Shown here piece after piece: positions 43,409-56,452 of a stretch of 64,000 nt of DNA; positions within the stretch are counted from its first letter, which is position 1, and every line of letters starts with the position of its first letter. Source of the stretch: Engraulis encrasicolus (Eukaryota; Chordata; Actinopteri; Clupeiformes; Engraulidae); assembly GCF_034702125.1 (NCBI RefSeq), contig NC_085874.1, forward strand, positions 1,440,001 through 1,504,000. Direction: 5' to 3'. Below the pieces are notes generated by a model. The model did no database searches. It was not told the origin of the DNA and was given only the letters and a program-made list of their open reading frames with translations. A program made the translations under genes and the position numbers.

Positions 43409-45180
43409 TATTTTTCTGCTGGGTGAAATGGTAGAGATCTGTCTGAGCCTGAGGCCCCTGGGAATCCCCCTTTCCCTGTCTCCAAGAGAGACTGATTGGA
43501 CAGTAAACGAGAGCAGACCTTCACCTTCTCTGTCTTCTAAAGTCTTCGTCAAGACCCCCCCCCAGCTCACCACCCCCCACCCCTATAGTCAGTCTCTGCC
43601 TAATTTATTCTTCTGGGAATTAATCCATCTGTTTTCCTTCACGTTATTTTTTTTCCTCTTCTCCTCTGCTGCTAAAGATTTTGGCAGGCACCATTGCCAG
43701 CTCTCAAAGCCACATTAGATGCAGGGAGAGGTTTTCAAGTCATGATTTCTTGATTAATAACAATTAGTCTTATCTTGCGCTCTGGAGCAGCCAAGGTCTG
43801 TTTGGAATTAAAGTTCTCATCTGGTGATGGGAACTAACTGTTCTCTACGGCTAAATTACTGCGGCTAAATAACTGATTTTTTGTAACAGCACACTGAAGT
43901 AATATTGAAAAATCTGACTTAACATGTACTGTACATGGAACTGGAAGTATTACAGCCTCGGAGAACCTTTTTTTAGTGCATGCAGGTTATGCCATTTCCT
44001 CCCTCTTCCAAAGTACTTCTCTTGCCTGCCCTTTTACACATTACAGGTTCTGACAAAATTGGTCTTGAAATTATAAGATTCAGTTGCGTCATTGCAGAGC
44101 TGGAGCGTGTATTTGGTTTCAAAATATCTCTCGGGCCAATTCTGTCCCGTTACCAAGCAACTCTGTTCCAACAAAGTATAAATTCTAAATCCCCTTCTAT
44201 CTTCCAAAGGGGGGATTTTGAAGTTCCCCTCAGCTGGTCACAGACGAAGGGTCAGATTAGGAAATATAAATTTCATGCCGTGCTGTGACACATCTTATAG
44301 CTTTTTATTCAACAGTAAGCCAACTCTGACTTATTTCGCTCAAGACCACCTCACTTGTCCAATTCACTTAGCCTATTTCTCTTTTTGGAATGTAACAAGA
44401 TGTGCAGCAGGTCATAGGCCTGACTCACTGGGATCAGTAAACAACACGATCCATAGATGTCAAAAGACTGAAAAGTATTCTGTACAATGTTTTTTTGATC
44501 ACTGAATTTAAATTATTTCCTCAAGGAATGTGGAACTGGAAACAGAGAGAACACATCTTCTCATCCCATTCTTTACTTCTGTGTAAATATGATTTTCTTA
44601 TTTTGAATTCGGCAAAGTTAGTGCATTTGGGGTTTGAACACACTGTAGTCATATTGTTCTTTTGTTAGGAATGTATTGGACTTTGGTTTCCCACAGAATT
44701 GTGCTAAATGCTGGAAGGACAGTGAAATAGTACATCAATTCCCTGATGTTTTATAATCTTTTTTAAAGGATCCACCATCCATAAAAGTGATTGCAAGACA
44801 AATACCCTGGTCGCATGTGGAGCAAGGATCATATTGGAATTGCTCAGGCTTTAACATCATCTGACATGTGTTGTTTTGCTTTGTTTGGTGAAATAGCCGG
44901 TCCATAAAGTTGTGACAGATGAAGTCTTACTTTTGACTGACCATTAAAAAGTTTTCACAGACCATCATGCTGCCAAAACTATTGACACCCCCCCCCCCCC
45001 CCCAAAAAAAACCCCACACACACACAATAATATGTAATGCCAGCCGTACCTCCTCTATTATTGTACCACAATCTCCAGGTCTCGTGTTCTGAATGAGTGG
45101 AGATCTAGGCTGCATAATCACATCTATGTTTGGGTACATATAAAAGCAATAATCTAATCTAATCTAATCTTATACTTCAG
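43408..45180. other. 3' end of the 43.7-kb intron
   Basis: Contains a C-run followed by an A-run at 44990-45010 and a short (AATCT)n at about 45150-45170, just upstream of the stalk-exon acceptor. No gene was seen. Confidence 0.7.
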
Positions 45181-45885
45181 TCTCCAGGTCTCAGGTGTCC
45201 TCGGAGAAGCAGGAGGCCTTGGTGGAGAATGTGACCCGACTGGGCGACCGTTCCCGTGACCTTCAGGAGTCCTTGGGCCAGCTGTCCTCGCAGGGCGACC
45301 TGCTGGAGAACATCTGGAAGCTGGAGAACCTCTTCCAGAACCACTCTGACGCTCTGGAGCAGCTCAGCCTGGCACTGCGCGGCCTCGAGAGGGACGTCCG
45401 CGACCTGCAGGACCACACCTTGCAGACCGACGACAATGTGAAATATCTGGGCCGCCGCCTGGACCGCCTGGGCTCCTCGCCGGGTGGCGCTGGGTCAGAC
45501 AACAGCAGCAGTAGTGGCGGTGGCAGCAGCCTGGATGTGCAGCTGGCCCATGCCACCAACTCCCTGGCCGCCCAGGACGCTCTCCTGCGGGAGACGTCGC
45601 AGCGCGTGGACCGTCTGCGGGAGCGTGTGGAGGACGTGGGCTGGATGGTGGGCGCTGTGAACCACACGTTCTCCGGGGAGGTGAGCGTCCATCGGGCCAA
45701 GATCCAGGACCTGCAGGTGCAGATCAGCAATGTGACACATGACACATTGACCCTTAAGGTCATGCAGGTGCACCTAGATGAACAGCTGCGCAACGAGATC
45801 GAGATCATCAACGTCATCACCGAGGACCTGCGGCTCAAGGACTGGGAGCACTCGGTGGCCCTCAAGAACCTAACCTTCATACAGG
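45181..45885 (+). CDS. scara5: scara5 stalk / coiled-coil exon (705 bp)
   Basis: The acceptor is tatacttcag ending at 45180, and the donor is g|gtacgt at 45886. Its first two bases complete a valine codon begun at 1466; using the nearby AGs at 45187 or 45194 would break the frame. The exon encodes 235 residues of the extracellular stalk. Leucines and charged residues are spaced in heptad-like fashion, fitting a trimeric coiled coil. Six N-glycosylation sequons are present: NVT, NHS, NSS, NHT, NVT and NLT. The C-terminal stretch INVITEDLRLKDWEHSVALK is the strongest family match. A Gly/Ser-rich stretch of about 20 residues (SSPGGAGSDNSSSSGGGSS, 45474-45533) looks like a low-complexity insertion relative to the human protein. 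The exon is markedly GC-rich compared with its AT-rich introns. The stalk holds the collagen and ligand-binding head away from the membrane. Confidence 0.93.
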
Positions 45886-45999
45886 GTACGTTGTTGCCAG
45901 TCACCTTCAAGAACCTCACATACTAATATACAGTGTTGCTCTGTTTACCAAAGCAAGCATTCCAAGAATTGGGAGTCCGGTGTCGGGAGTCACGATACT

Positions 46000-46290
46000 G
46001 TATCGTGATGCAAGGACGTAGTATTGTGATGTGTCCTTTTGTGTTCTGTTACCCTGAGTCCAGAGAACAACCACATAGGATGTGATAGTGCTTCCAAGCT
46101 TCAAATCATCATCATTATTATTTTAAAACTTTAAAAAAAAATCATTATTAGCCTTTTGCAACCTAGTCTATATACAGTATTAACTATCATAGTATTTCTA
46201 TTATATAATGTTGGCAAAGTTGAAAAAAATATATATATATTAAGAAAGTATCGCAATGCATCATGATATTATCGATTGGATCGTATTGAG
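46000..46290. mobile_element. Dispersed repeat, inverted partner of 28750-29120
   Basis: Shares agtccagagaacaaccacat and gtgcttccaagcttcaaatc with the complement of the earlier copy. Flanked by ATCGTGATGC-type runs. Confidence 0.65.
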
Positions 46291-46458
46291 TGTCATAATA
46301 GCGTCAGTGACAGTGTCATAATAGTGTCAAAACAGTGTCATGACACAGTCATGGCCGAGACATAAACATAATGCCAATGTCATAAACGTTTTATGGTCCT
46401 GAAAAGTTGAAATTGTTTGGGCTGTCTGAATTGTCATACAGGATAAGTTGTCAGTCGC

Positions 46459-46545
46459 CTGGGGCCCTGTGGCGCAGCGCACTAAGCTCCCCAAATAGGC
46501 CTTCCAATCTGTCCTGGGTCATTTCCCAATCCCATCCCATATGTA
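46459..46545 (+). mobile_element. tRNA-derived SINE, degenerate copy
   Basis: The A-box-like ctgtggcgcagcgcactaag and body tcctgggtcatttcccaatc match the SINE at 59752. The B box is eroded. Confidence 0.65.
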
Positions 46546-47142
46546 ACTATGTATTCTGTCAAAACTGAGTTAAGATTGAAAATGCTCTTCATAACTTTGT
46601 GACAAAGCCAAATGTGTTCTGTTTTAGAGAAATTTGCAGTAACTACAACAGAAACTACCTAATACCAATGTTGCCATAGTTACTGCACTGTGCCTTTGTA
46701 GGGCATCATACCTACAATATACTATGCGGAATAAATGCTTTTATTACCCAAGAAACATACTGCAAGCAAAATACTTTCTCTAAACGCAATCGTGATTGCC
46801 ACAACAGTTATGTAATGTTGAAGTATTTAAAGTAACACAATCAGACATCGGGTACGTAAAATTGATGTCGAAATACCAAGTTGTTGCAATGATGTCAGTG
46901 ATGAAAATGCTGGCGGTCAGAATTGTGGTTTTTGGGAGAAAACTAAGTTAGGATCTAAAAGGAACCATGCCTAATTACTCATTATATCCAGTATCTGGTT
47001 TGCCAAACTCGGGCTGCATGGAAACAATTGTTTTGGGCCGCATTGAAAGGCCTGCTTTTAAGAACCCCACCCTCCCTTATTAGATCCACAACCAGACACA
47101 TTTGTATGTCATTAAAGACCAACAGAGCCAGGAAAGCGGTAC

Positions 47143-47336
<194 letters not shown>

Positions 47337-47488
47337 AGTTATTATTGCCGTAGCTGGCATAGGGTATTTCCATGTCTCAGCAACTCTTGTTGCTTGGGTG
47401 CTTCAATTTCCACCCAAGGTTTGGGCACCAGCGAACAAAGCTGTGGGAGTGAAAAAGAAATAATTACTCTAATGTTAAATAAATGATG

Positions 47489-47522
<34 letters not shown>

Positions 47523-48152
47523 TGTACTGTGTGCGTTTGTATACTGTATGTGTGTGGTACACGGGTATGAAGCTGGAAACTTAGGATCTTTATTCCTGGA
47601 AAGTTAGCAGTGCTAAAGTAAATATACCGTAAATTTGAACTTCAAAGATTTGTCAAAGATCTGCTCAGCACTTTGCAGCAAAACATCTTTGTTGTTTTCA
47701 GTCAGCCGTTTATCAAAGGGTAATATTGAGCATACCACATCATTTCAAGGAACAGTTAGTCCCACCGAGGTGTTCCTTCAGTTATGGAAAAATAACTCTA
47801 GAATGTCACTAGAACATTCTGGAAAGGTCATGGTGACATTGCCAACTTCCGTTCCCACTTCCACGTCTTGGCCCCTGGTCTGACTTTAAAAGGGAACAAT
47901 AGCAACAAGAACAACATCTCCCCACTTGAAAACCCCTCTTAGAGATCCCATGCCAATTCCAAAACAGGCCCTCAAGTGCTAGTACTTGAAAAACAAGGGT
48001 GGGACCTGCCTCATTTGCTCTAACAAATGGGAATATGTCCTCATGTTAGCTGACGAGAGGTTTATTATTTTTCTCTCTCCAACAGTTCCAGTGTAATTAA
48101 TTAATGAACCCAAAGGCTAGGGGTTAGTGGCCCACTATAGAGGAGAGGAGGA

Positions 48153-48366
48153 CCTGGGGGCAAGGACCACAATGCTGATTCCATTACTGTAAAACGTAAA
48201 AGGCGGAGCTGTGGGTGGGGGTTGGGGGGGCATTTGCATTGGTGGTTTGTGACCTAGGCAGGTCATATGGTGTGGCCCCTATTAGTGTTTTGCCCTGGGG
48301 CCCTGAGTACAAATGTTCCACCACTGGACCCGGGGGCAAGGACCACAGCGCTGATTCCAGTAAAAC
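48153..48366. repeat. ~40-bp direct repeat flanking a GGGCCC-rich segment
   Basis: gggggcaaggaccacaatgc at 48157 and gggggcaaggaccacagcgc at 48332, with continuing similarity to ...taaaac. The insert ends ttccaccactg, a hAT-like end. Confidence 0.75.
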
Positions 48367-48928
48367 AAACCACCAATTAACCCTAGCCGCTTGAAGCGCT
48401 CGACCCCCCAGCTGGAGTTGCTCCTTTCCAGTCACCCCTCAGCCCTGACCCCCGCCCCGGCCCGGCCTGCCTAGCTTCGCATTCCTCTGGGTCCTTTAAT
48501 GGCACTAGGAGGGTCTCTCCGGAGACTGGTCCACACTCCTGTCGAGCTCCCCCTCAGCAACACACAACTTTTAAAGAGCCGCTCGAATGTCCTGCTGCTT
48601 TGAAGTGGTGGGCTGTTAAAGGGCAGGTTATTAGCTAAAGGAGACTCAGCTGAGTCCATACACTCTCCTGTGGAGGTGGTGGTGGCAGTGGAGGGAAGGA
48701 GGGCTGGAGACTATAAAATACATTCACCCATAAAGAAAGCAAGCAGAAAAGAGCATGTTTCACCCACTATTTACAGGCTAGAGTCCGCTGAGAAGACCTC
48801 GCATTCCAGAATGCAGGGCACCACGCACGCAAGCTAGCAGCAAAGCCACCAATGTTTACATGGCACCGTCCATTTGGTCCATCAATTTGGCTTTGATTTC
48901 GTCACAAACTGCTCACAAACTGCAAATG

Positions 48929-49143
48929 AAGAGTTCAGATGCAAAACCCCCTAAGTGCCTTTTCAGAAAATAATAAAAAAATTAAAATTGCATATTTTTG
49001 TATTTTATTTATGTACCGGTAATATAACTATTTATATGTATTATCAAGTACATGAATGTAAACCAAACCAACAACGGGGTTCTCTAAAAATATAGAATCG
49101 CAGGTCTTCAGAAATGGAGTTAGGGGGTTTTGCATCTGAACTC
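48929..49143. mobile_element. MITE with GAGTTCAGATGCAAAACCCC termini, copy 1
   Basis: Inverted ends enclose AT-rich sequence. A perfect 8-bp flank, tgcaaatg, occurs at 48921-48928 and 49144-49151. Copy 2 is at 61488. Confidence 0.85.
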
Positions 49144-49181
49144 TGCAAATGCTCTTTCTTTCTGAAAGAACTGGAAGAAAC

Positions 49182-50178
49182 CTCTTAGTGCCGAGCCACT
49201 TTCACAACCTTATTTTTACCAAAAATGGTAATGACCAATTCTCAATCAGTTACTTAAGACTCTCTGTATTGTCATAGCAATGTTGTTATATGGTGTAGTA
49301 GAGTGTTTTCAACATAGAGTGAATAGGCCCATCGAAGGGCCCATCTCCAGTAAGAGGTCCCATGGTCTTGCTTTCCAAGTCCTGAGTCAACATGTGTTCT
49401 ACTCGGCTGCAAAATGAGTCAACAACATGAGCCCCCGAGAAACCAACGTGAACAGAACTGTTCAAGGTGACTGACACGTTGAGAGATCTCAAGATGTCGG
49501 TCAGAATCCTGCACAGCAAATATTGCCCAGTCAGCCTGTTTCTCATACAAAACAAAGGTCCACTTCAGGGACAGCGAAAGCCTGGCATCGTTAACATGTC
49601 TCGCCATGGATAGAAAGATGACATGAAGTCTAGAGAGCTTAAGCTTCACTGCACAACAAAATGCCTTTAAATCTCTGCCGTTAGTCATTACAAATTTTAT
49701 TAAGACTGACTCCAACAGAGTACGGGTGGAGGCAAAGTTTTGTTGCCAATGCCAAGAGGAAATGGCAGCATTGTTAAGCCCACACAGAAAACTGCTATAA
49801 AGCAGCATTGAAAATGTTTCTAACCATCAACCTCAATGGATTGCATGGTGATATGTGGCAATAGGTAAAAGAGGGATGGGCAACCTGGCTTCTGAAACAT
49901 CCAGGATCACATATTGTTCCATCCACGTACTAACTCTTTTGACTCTAATTACCCTAATGCATCGATGAGGGTAGAAAATATTAACAAAATAAATTCACCG
50001 GCATTAATCACACAGGCATTGCAATGTGATTTGAAATACACTGTATTGTATAGTAATTCATAAATTCTGTGTTTTTTGTCCTATCAAGTCCCTGTACTTC
50101 TGAATCCAGTTTGCTATATAGACTGTAGATGAACTCTCAAGAACTGTCTCTTATCCTTTGTTTTCTTTCTGTTTTCAG
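49182..50178. other. Partial TTAA-type MITE, then unannotated intron
   Basis: 49182-49360 matches half of the MITE at 38941. A minus-strand 129-codon frame (49419-49808) has no recognised domain. Confidence 0.55.
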
Positions 50179-50259
50179 GACCTCCAGGGCCAAAAGGAGA
50201 GAAGGGCGATGATGGATCCCTGGGCCCTGTCGGCCCACCGGGCCTCAGCGGAGTCAGAG
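50179..50259 (+). CDS. scara5: scara5 collagen exon 1 (81 bp, nine Gly-X-Y)
   Basis: The acceptor is ctgttttcag ending at 50178, and the donor is g|gtatgg at 50260. The bases ga complete a glycine codon started at 45885. The product is nine uninterrupted Gly-X-Y triplets: GPP GPK GEK GDD GSL GPV GPP GLS GVR. The opening GPPGPKG follows the stalk as in human SCARA5. Exons in multiples of 9 bp are typical of collagen-like genes. The exon is phase 1-1, so loss or inclusion would keep the frame. Lys- and Asp/Glu-rich triplets fit a ligand-binding collagenous segment, but no ligand can be assigned from the sequence. A MITE lies only 55 bp into the following intron. Confidence 0.93.
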
Positions 50260-50314
50260 GTATGGTCGTCACACCTTGCTTCCCTCTTTACTGACGGATA
50301 CAATGGCACTGTAC

Positions 50315-50570
50315 CAGGGCTTGACATTGTCAGCTGCCAACCAGCCAAATGCTGGTACAATTTGGCTGTGGCAAGTTGTAGCCTAATACATTTAGTGTCA
50401 CTCACTAGCCACCTTGGCAGTACGTTTTCTTACACTTCTCATCATAAGCATAGGCTATAATGGTAAAAAATATATAACTTTGGCAAGTAGAAAGGCTGAA
50501 TGGCTGGTGACTTGGAAAAAAACACTAACCACAGTGGCCAGTGAGTGGAAAAAGTTAATGTCAAGCCCTG
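50315..50570. mobile_element. MITE with CAGGGCTTGACATT termini
   Basis: The ends CAGGGCTTGACATT and AATGTCAAGCCCTG are inverted. It lies 55 bp after a collagen-exon donor. Any target duplication is decayed. Confidence 0.8.
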
Positions 50571-51163
50571 ATTTGGACTCATTATCAAGACAAGCAAATA
50601 GCATATGATAATATCATAACGATCAGCTAGGGATGCAAGACGCATGAATCGATTAACCCGAGCTAGTATGTGCACTGGAAAAACAAAAGGAAATGTGACA
50701 CCAACAGTGAGACGGACATCAAGCCCCTATTACTATGACCCTGCTCTCTCAGAAGGAAGGCAGTACACAGGGATAACTTCAAACCAGTTAGCAGGGAAGC
50801 CGACAGGGAGACAATGGGATCAGCCTATGGATGTGCTTACTTGTTTATATCTTGTTTATGTTAATGTATTTTAAGATTTGTTTTACCTGTCCAGGGACTG
50901 CAGATGGAAATTAGCTATATAGCTATAATCTGGCACAAGCCATCTTTTTACTTCTGTAATCAATGTGTATTGTGCATGGTCCCTATTGAACTAAACTAAA
51001 TAATCTAAACTAAACTAAATCAGTCCCAGGACCAGGGAAAAGGGGGGCCCTGAATTGTGAATTCTCATTACATTGTATGCATGGGTGCGCTTTCAGATGA
51101 CTTTGCCCTGGGCTCGGCCAAAGCTGTCAGCAGCCCTGCAGTTAAGCTTAACATGTACAAATG

Positions 51164-51353
51164 AAGGGAAGATAGGAGTCGCACACTGGAGCTGGATGCA
51201 AAATCAAAAACTGTTCAACCTGGGAACACTGATGAAGGGCTAGACCCGAAACGTTTGTCCCCTGTCTGTCGGTTTTATTTACTTTTTTCGGCTTTGTTTA
51301 ATACATTTTTTGATTCTGCATCCAGCTCCAGTGTGCGACTCCTTTCTTCCCTT
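51164..51353. repeat. Foldback repeat with GATGAAGGGC...CCGAAACG core
   Basis: The arms at about 51164-51214 and 51303-51353 are complementary (gtcgcacactggagctggat). The core gatgaagggctagacccgaa lies between them. Confidence 0.8.
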
Positions 51354-52074
51354 TATCATACTGCTCTTGGAATTACGCACCGAGCGATACGCACAGGATA
51401 AGACATTGGCATTGGCCCACCATTACTATGTACAAATGAAGACCACAGTAACTTGTAACTATGTTTTTGTCCAAATTTAACAGTGACTGCATAGAACACC
51501 CCCGTCCGCTTATGACTAAATAGCTCTCTTTTGAAGATAGAAGCTGGAGGACACTGCAGCTTAGTTTTAAACATTTATGAGGTGCAAACACCCGACTGAC
51601 GTTTCGATGTTGCCACATCTTCTGCGTCTGTCTTCAATTGATGTTTGTACCACTTGCAAGCTGAGGGACGAGTTGAGTCCCAATTCAACTCTAAACATCA
51701 TTCTGGTTAGCCCTCCTATTAGGAAAGTACAGTACATAAACACATCATCACAATTATACCAACAGTGTACAGTATGACGTGACAGGGTGAAAACTTTGAA
51801 GGCCTTATTTTTTCTCAGTTTCAATGTTTGTGTAGTTACTGTATTTTGTGTTTGTACTGTAGGATAGACACCACCCAATCACAGGAAAATGTACTGAAAA
51901 CTCATGCCCCAGAGGGGGGGATGTGGGCCAAAATGAAAAACATATTTTGCATGTTCTTTCTCATGAATAGACATCCATTCACATCCATGCGTCACACGGT
52001 TGTTTTCCATGGAGCTCGTTTGTTACTGTGATGGATTCCTCACAGGTTGCCTTCCTAGGCTTCATGTTCTACAT

Positions 52075-52288
52075 CAGTGATTCCCAAACTGGGGGTCAAA
52101 ACCCCCAGGGGGTTGTCGCGGAGAGAAGGGAATACTTCCGTAAAACCTACACAGTTACAGTACATACAGTATGATGCAACATTAGTGGACAAAAAAATGT
52201 TTTGCGTTTGGAAGATGATGTATTGCGAAATAATTTGTAGTTGTAGATCCAAAAGGAGGTCCTACCAGGAAACGTTTGGGAAGCACTG
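52075..52288. mobile_element. hAT MITE, CAGTGATTCCCAAACT family, copy 2
   Basis: The ends CAGTGATTCCCAAACT and GTTTGGGAAGCACTG are inverted. A perfect 8-bp duplication, ttctacat, lies at 52067-52074 and 52289-52296. Confidence 0.9.
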
Positions 52289-52671
52289 TTCTACATGGTC
52301 CTGTTCTATATTCCATCCCATTCCAGAACATCAGCCTCCTCTGTCTAATCCAGAGGCCCGCACTGCTGACAGATACGTAGATTCACTCTGTCTGTGCCTT
52401 ACACATGTGCCCCCAAGGACAACCTCCGCGCACGCACACATACACACACACACCTACTACAGTTGACCTCTAAGTGACCTTGCATTATGGATCTGGGAGG
52501 CTGACATGTGCGGGTATCGACCGTACATCTGCTGCTTGGTGCCACCGTGGGTTAAATGAGTGAGTTAACCTTCGCACACTTGACCCGCCAGTTATAGCAG
52601 CACATGGGAGAGTTTTATCTGCTGATGACAAAGCGTTTAAAGCCCTCTTGACAAGCTAGTCTCTGGAAATA

Positions 52672-52672
<1 letters not shown>

Positions 52673-52706
<34 letters not shown>

Positions 52707-52850
52707 GCTCTCACTCACACACACACAGACACACACACACACACACGTGCACACGCACACAGACACGCACACAGACAGACAGACACGCACACAGACAGAC
52801 AGACAGACACACACACACACAGACACACACACACACACACGCACGCGCAG
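52673..52850. repeat. (CT)n then (CA)/(CAGA)n
   Basis: CT to about 52707, followed by CA with ACAG-type units. Confidence 0.93.
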
Positions 52851-53168
52851 GCGTTCACACGTACATACCATACATTGGGAGGAAGTACAGTAACTCCCAC
52901 TGCCTCTTTGTCAAGGTTGTCTGAGGGTGGGAGTGGGGGAGTGAGCACAGGCCCCTATCTAACGGTGCGATTGCATGAGAGCACTGCTGCTGTTCCCCCC
53001 CAAAAAAATTCCCGATAAGGTAGAAAATGTTTTCATTTTCACAAATTGATGCCAGATTTTTTTCCACCTCCTATTTTTCCACCCTTCCTTTGTTTAAAAG
53101 GGGGCTTTTGGAAGGCAAAGTCCCCGTTGTGAATATGCGTGTGTCTGTGTGTGTGTGTTTCTTGTCAG

Positions 53169-53276
53169 GCGATGCTGGAGAAAAGGGTATCCAGGGTGCC
53201 AGAGGCCTGAAGGGAGCCAGCGGGCAGGACGGCGTCGACGGGCAGAGAGGCGAGATGGGGCCCGAGGGGCCCAAAG
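53169..53276 (+). CDS. scara5: scara5 collagen exon 2 (108 bp, twelve Gly-X-Y)
   Basis: The acceptor is tttcttgtcag ending at 53168, preceded by a short TG-rich run (gtgtgtctgtgtgtgtgtg). The donor is g|gtacgg at 53277. The bases gc complete the split glycine codon. It encodes twelve unbroken triplets: GDA GEK GIQ GAR GLK GAS GQD GVD GQR GEM GPE GPK. The 108-bp length is the classical double-54 collagen exon size. Symmetric phase 1 ends make it a modular cassette with its neighbours. Codon choice is strongly GC-ending, unlike the flanking intron. Nothing suggests pseudogenisation. Confidence 0.93.
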
Positions 53277-53406
53277 GTACGGTACAGTTCAGTGCAGTAT
53301 GTCCATCCCACCGACACCTCTTCTGTCATCGGGGAGCAGAGGAGAAAGGAAAGGGAGTGGGCGGATGAAGATGGTGGTCATGGGTAGCAGATAGAGAAGT
53401 TGCAAG

Positions 53407-53667
53407 TAGGGATGTGCCGAATCCTGATTTTTAAGGTTCTGCCGAATACCAAATTCACTGCTTGAGAGTTAGCCGAATCCGAATCCAAAACCGTCTGAGC
53501 AATAACGTAAACATTCTGCCGAATACCGAATCGAATCTACTGATTAAGATTTGGCCGAATCTGAAACCGAGTAACGAATTCTACTCCGATCACCGTAACC
53601 GATACCTCGACAGCAAGGCCGAATATGGCCGAATATGAAACTGAATCTTGGATTCATTACATCCCTT
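53407..53667. mobile_element. MITE with TAGGGATGT ends and GCCGAAT motif array
   Basis: The ends tagggatgt and acatccctt are inverted. The flanks gttgcaag and gtttcaag match at 7 of 8. GCCGAAT occurs seven times inside. Confidence 0.8.
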
Positions 53668-54133
53668 GTTTCAAGCAAGAAGACGAAGTGCCAATCTCGA
53701 AGCACAAGTAGGACACCTCTTCATAAGAGAGTAAGAACAAAACCAAAAAATTAAACTGTTCAACACTGTTGTTCTTTTATACTACTATAGATGTACGGAA
53801 ACATGTGGAGCCCACAAATGAGTTTCAGCTCTAAGCCATCACTCTGCTGATAAAGCAGCACACATCCTTCATTGGCAACTATTGGGAGGAATGCTGATAG
53901 TGGCTTGCGAATAGAACAGCCTGCAGTGCACACTTCAAAGACTGCTGTCGGGAAGGAAGGATAGTGGAAATTGTCACGGTAGTGGGTTGCAAATAGAACA
54001 TTATGCACTGTAAAACATTGCAGCCAGTTAAACGTAAAAGAAGTAAATCGCCCTGCTGCCTTAAGTTTGTAAGTTAATGCAACTCAACGCTTAATTCAAC
54101 TCGAGGCTTTCTCACGTTGAGATATCGTACAAG

Positions 54134-54316
54134 CCTCTTACTGCAGATGGGTTCTTACTCCAGCGGGCCTAGTCACTATTTGCCAGAAACACTCAACTAT
54201 ATCATAACAACATTGCTATGACATTACTGAGAGGGCGAGCCTTAAATAACAGATTAAAACATAGCCATTATACTTTTGTTGACAGTAAGGTTATAACAGG
54301 CTCTGCGCTAAGGGCT
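54134..54316. mobile_element. Truncated copy of the TTAA-type MITE
   Basis: Matches the right half of 38941-39633 (cctcttactgcagatgg, catcataacaacattgctat type) and ends ctctgcgctaaggg. Confidence 0.75.
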
Positions 54317-55439
54317 TAAGACAGCAGGGCAACTTGCTTCTTTACATTTACCCAGCTTCTGTTTTACGCCCTTCTGAGTCCACTTTTGGACTTTGGGACA
54401 GAGGCATCTTGGAGTGGCCACCCTGCCATCTCCCATTTGTCTTGGCCCGAGTCTGTTGAGTTGACCCTCACATGCGCCAGAGAATCTCATTGCAGCATCC
54501 TGCCATCTGACAGACAAATGGACTCCAGGACCCGCTCTCACTCTCACTCCATCATTTTTACCTCCTCCTCCTCCCCCTTTTTTTCTTTCTCTCTGATCCA
54601 CTGTGTCTTTGTTCTGCAGTGCTGTGCAGCTTGTTTTCGACCTAACTCAGTCCATCACGGTCTCCCTTTCCCTTCCTCCTCCTCCTCCTCCTCCTCCTCC
54701 TCCTCCTCCTCCCCCTTTTCCCCCCATCCGCCTTTTTCTGTGCTCCAGTAAGTGATTGCCAAGGCCTTTGCACATGTTGTTAATTTAGCCCCCACACTTC
54801 TCCTTTTACAGTATGTGAGGTCATACATCACAATTATTGTTCTTGTCCAGAATTTGTACTGTTTACAGTGTCCATGTCACGTCCAGAGTTGCGGCCAAAA
54901 AACGTAGTTGCTTACGCCAACATAATTGCTAATAGTATGCTAACCTAACACAATATCTAGCAACAAGTGAAGTGGTTGCCATGAAGATGCCCGCTGCCAA
55001 CCACCAAAGCCGTAGATGAGAATTTTGCTAGGAAACAAATGCAACACTGTAGTGGTTAAAATGTTCATATCCACAACAACACACTTGGGCATTTGTCAGT
55101 GTGCTGTTTCCGCCCGATTATTCGCTTTATCCCAGGGGGTGTTAGAGCCTTAGTTTGCCTCCATTCTTTGGAAACGTTGTGCAGCTATCTTGCCCGGCCT
55201 GTGGACATCCATCCATCTGGCTGACCCTGCTAGCTAGCAGCCCAGCACAACACATTCTCCATTGCAGTGGTACTGCTAGGGCACGCTTGGGATTTCAAGC
55301 AGGGTGTTTATTGGAACGCAAGGCTAGTTTTTGTCATCCAAAGCTTTTTTCAATGCTCCAGACTCTCGTTCTCTCCCTGTCTCCCTCTCTACCTCTGACT
55401 CATGCTCTGTCTTCCACACGGACAGACACAGACACAAGC
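54317..55439. repeat. Intron sequence with a (CCT)n run
   Basis: (CCT)n lies at about 54674-54712. The remainder is unannotated. Confidence 0.7.
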
Positions 55440-55770
<331 letters not shown>

Positions 55771-56293
55771 CCCCATGTGTCCACCATAGGAGCATTATTG
55801 GACTTGACCCTCGACAATGGAGCCATTATGTTTTCACACAGACCTTCAGTTTACTAAACAGGCAGCTGGTGGGGATCAGATTGGTTTGGCTGCTGTCCCT
55901 CATCCACCCCCCCCCCCCCTCCAAAAAAAGTCTCTTTACAGGCCAACAACAATAAGCCTGAGTGAACAGGGACTTCCTAGTGTTAAACGATGTCCAGTAC
56001 GGAGCAACAATACACTCCCTGAGACCCCTAAAACGCATTTGAAAATGAAGGTTAGACAAATAGGACCGAGAACTGCACTGCTCAGTGGTAAAGCGGTGCA
56101 GCTGAGGGACCCATGAGGAAGCCCCTGCAGAGACCCGGAGAGGCTTGTTAACGTAACGTGCACCTCTCTGGACGCTTGTTTGTTTCTTCTTGGTGATCTC
56201 CATCCAAGGAAGGGGCAGAATAAGCCTCCAAAGCCTGGCAAGGGGAATAGATTGAGGAGGTGGAGGCTGGCCAAGCGGCAACCAGAGCATCTC

Positions 56294-56298
<5 letters not shown>

Positions 56299-56353
<55 letters not shown>

Positions 56354-56355
56354 TG

Positions 56356-56451
<96 letters not shown>

Positions 56452-56452
56452 G
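56299..56452. repeat. (CT)n-(CA)n compound microsatellite
   Basis: CT to about 56332, then CA, broken once by tgtctctct near 56354. Confidence 0.95.

Noticed and set aside
45187..45195. Alternative stalk-exon acceptors at ccag and tcag
   Set aside because: Both would break the frame set by the phase 1 donor at 1466; only 45181 restores the Val-Ser-Arg junction.
49419..49808. 129-codon minus-strand frame of balanced composition
   Set aside because: No recognised motif and lies next to MITE remnants. A protein database search would settle it.
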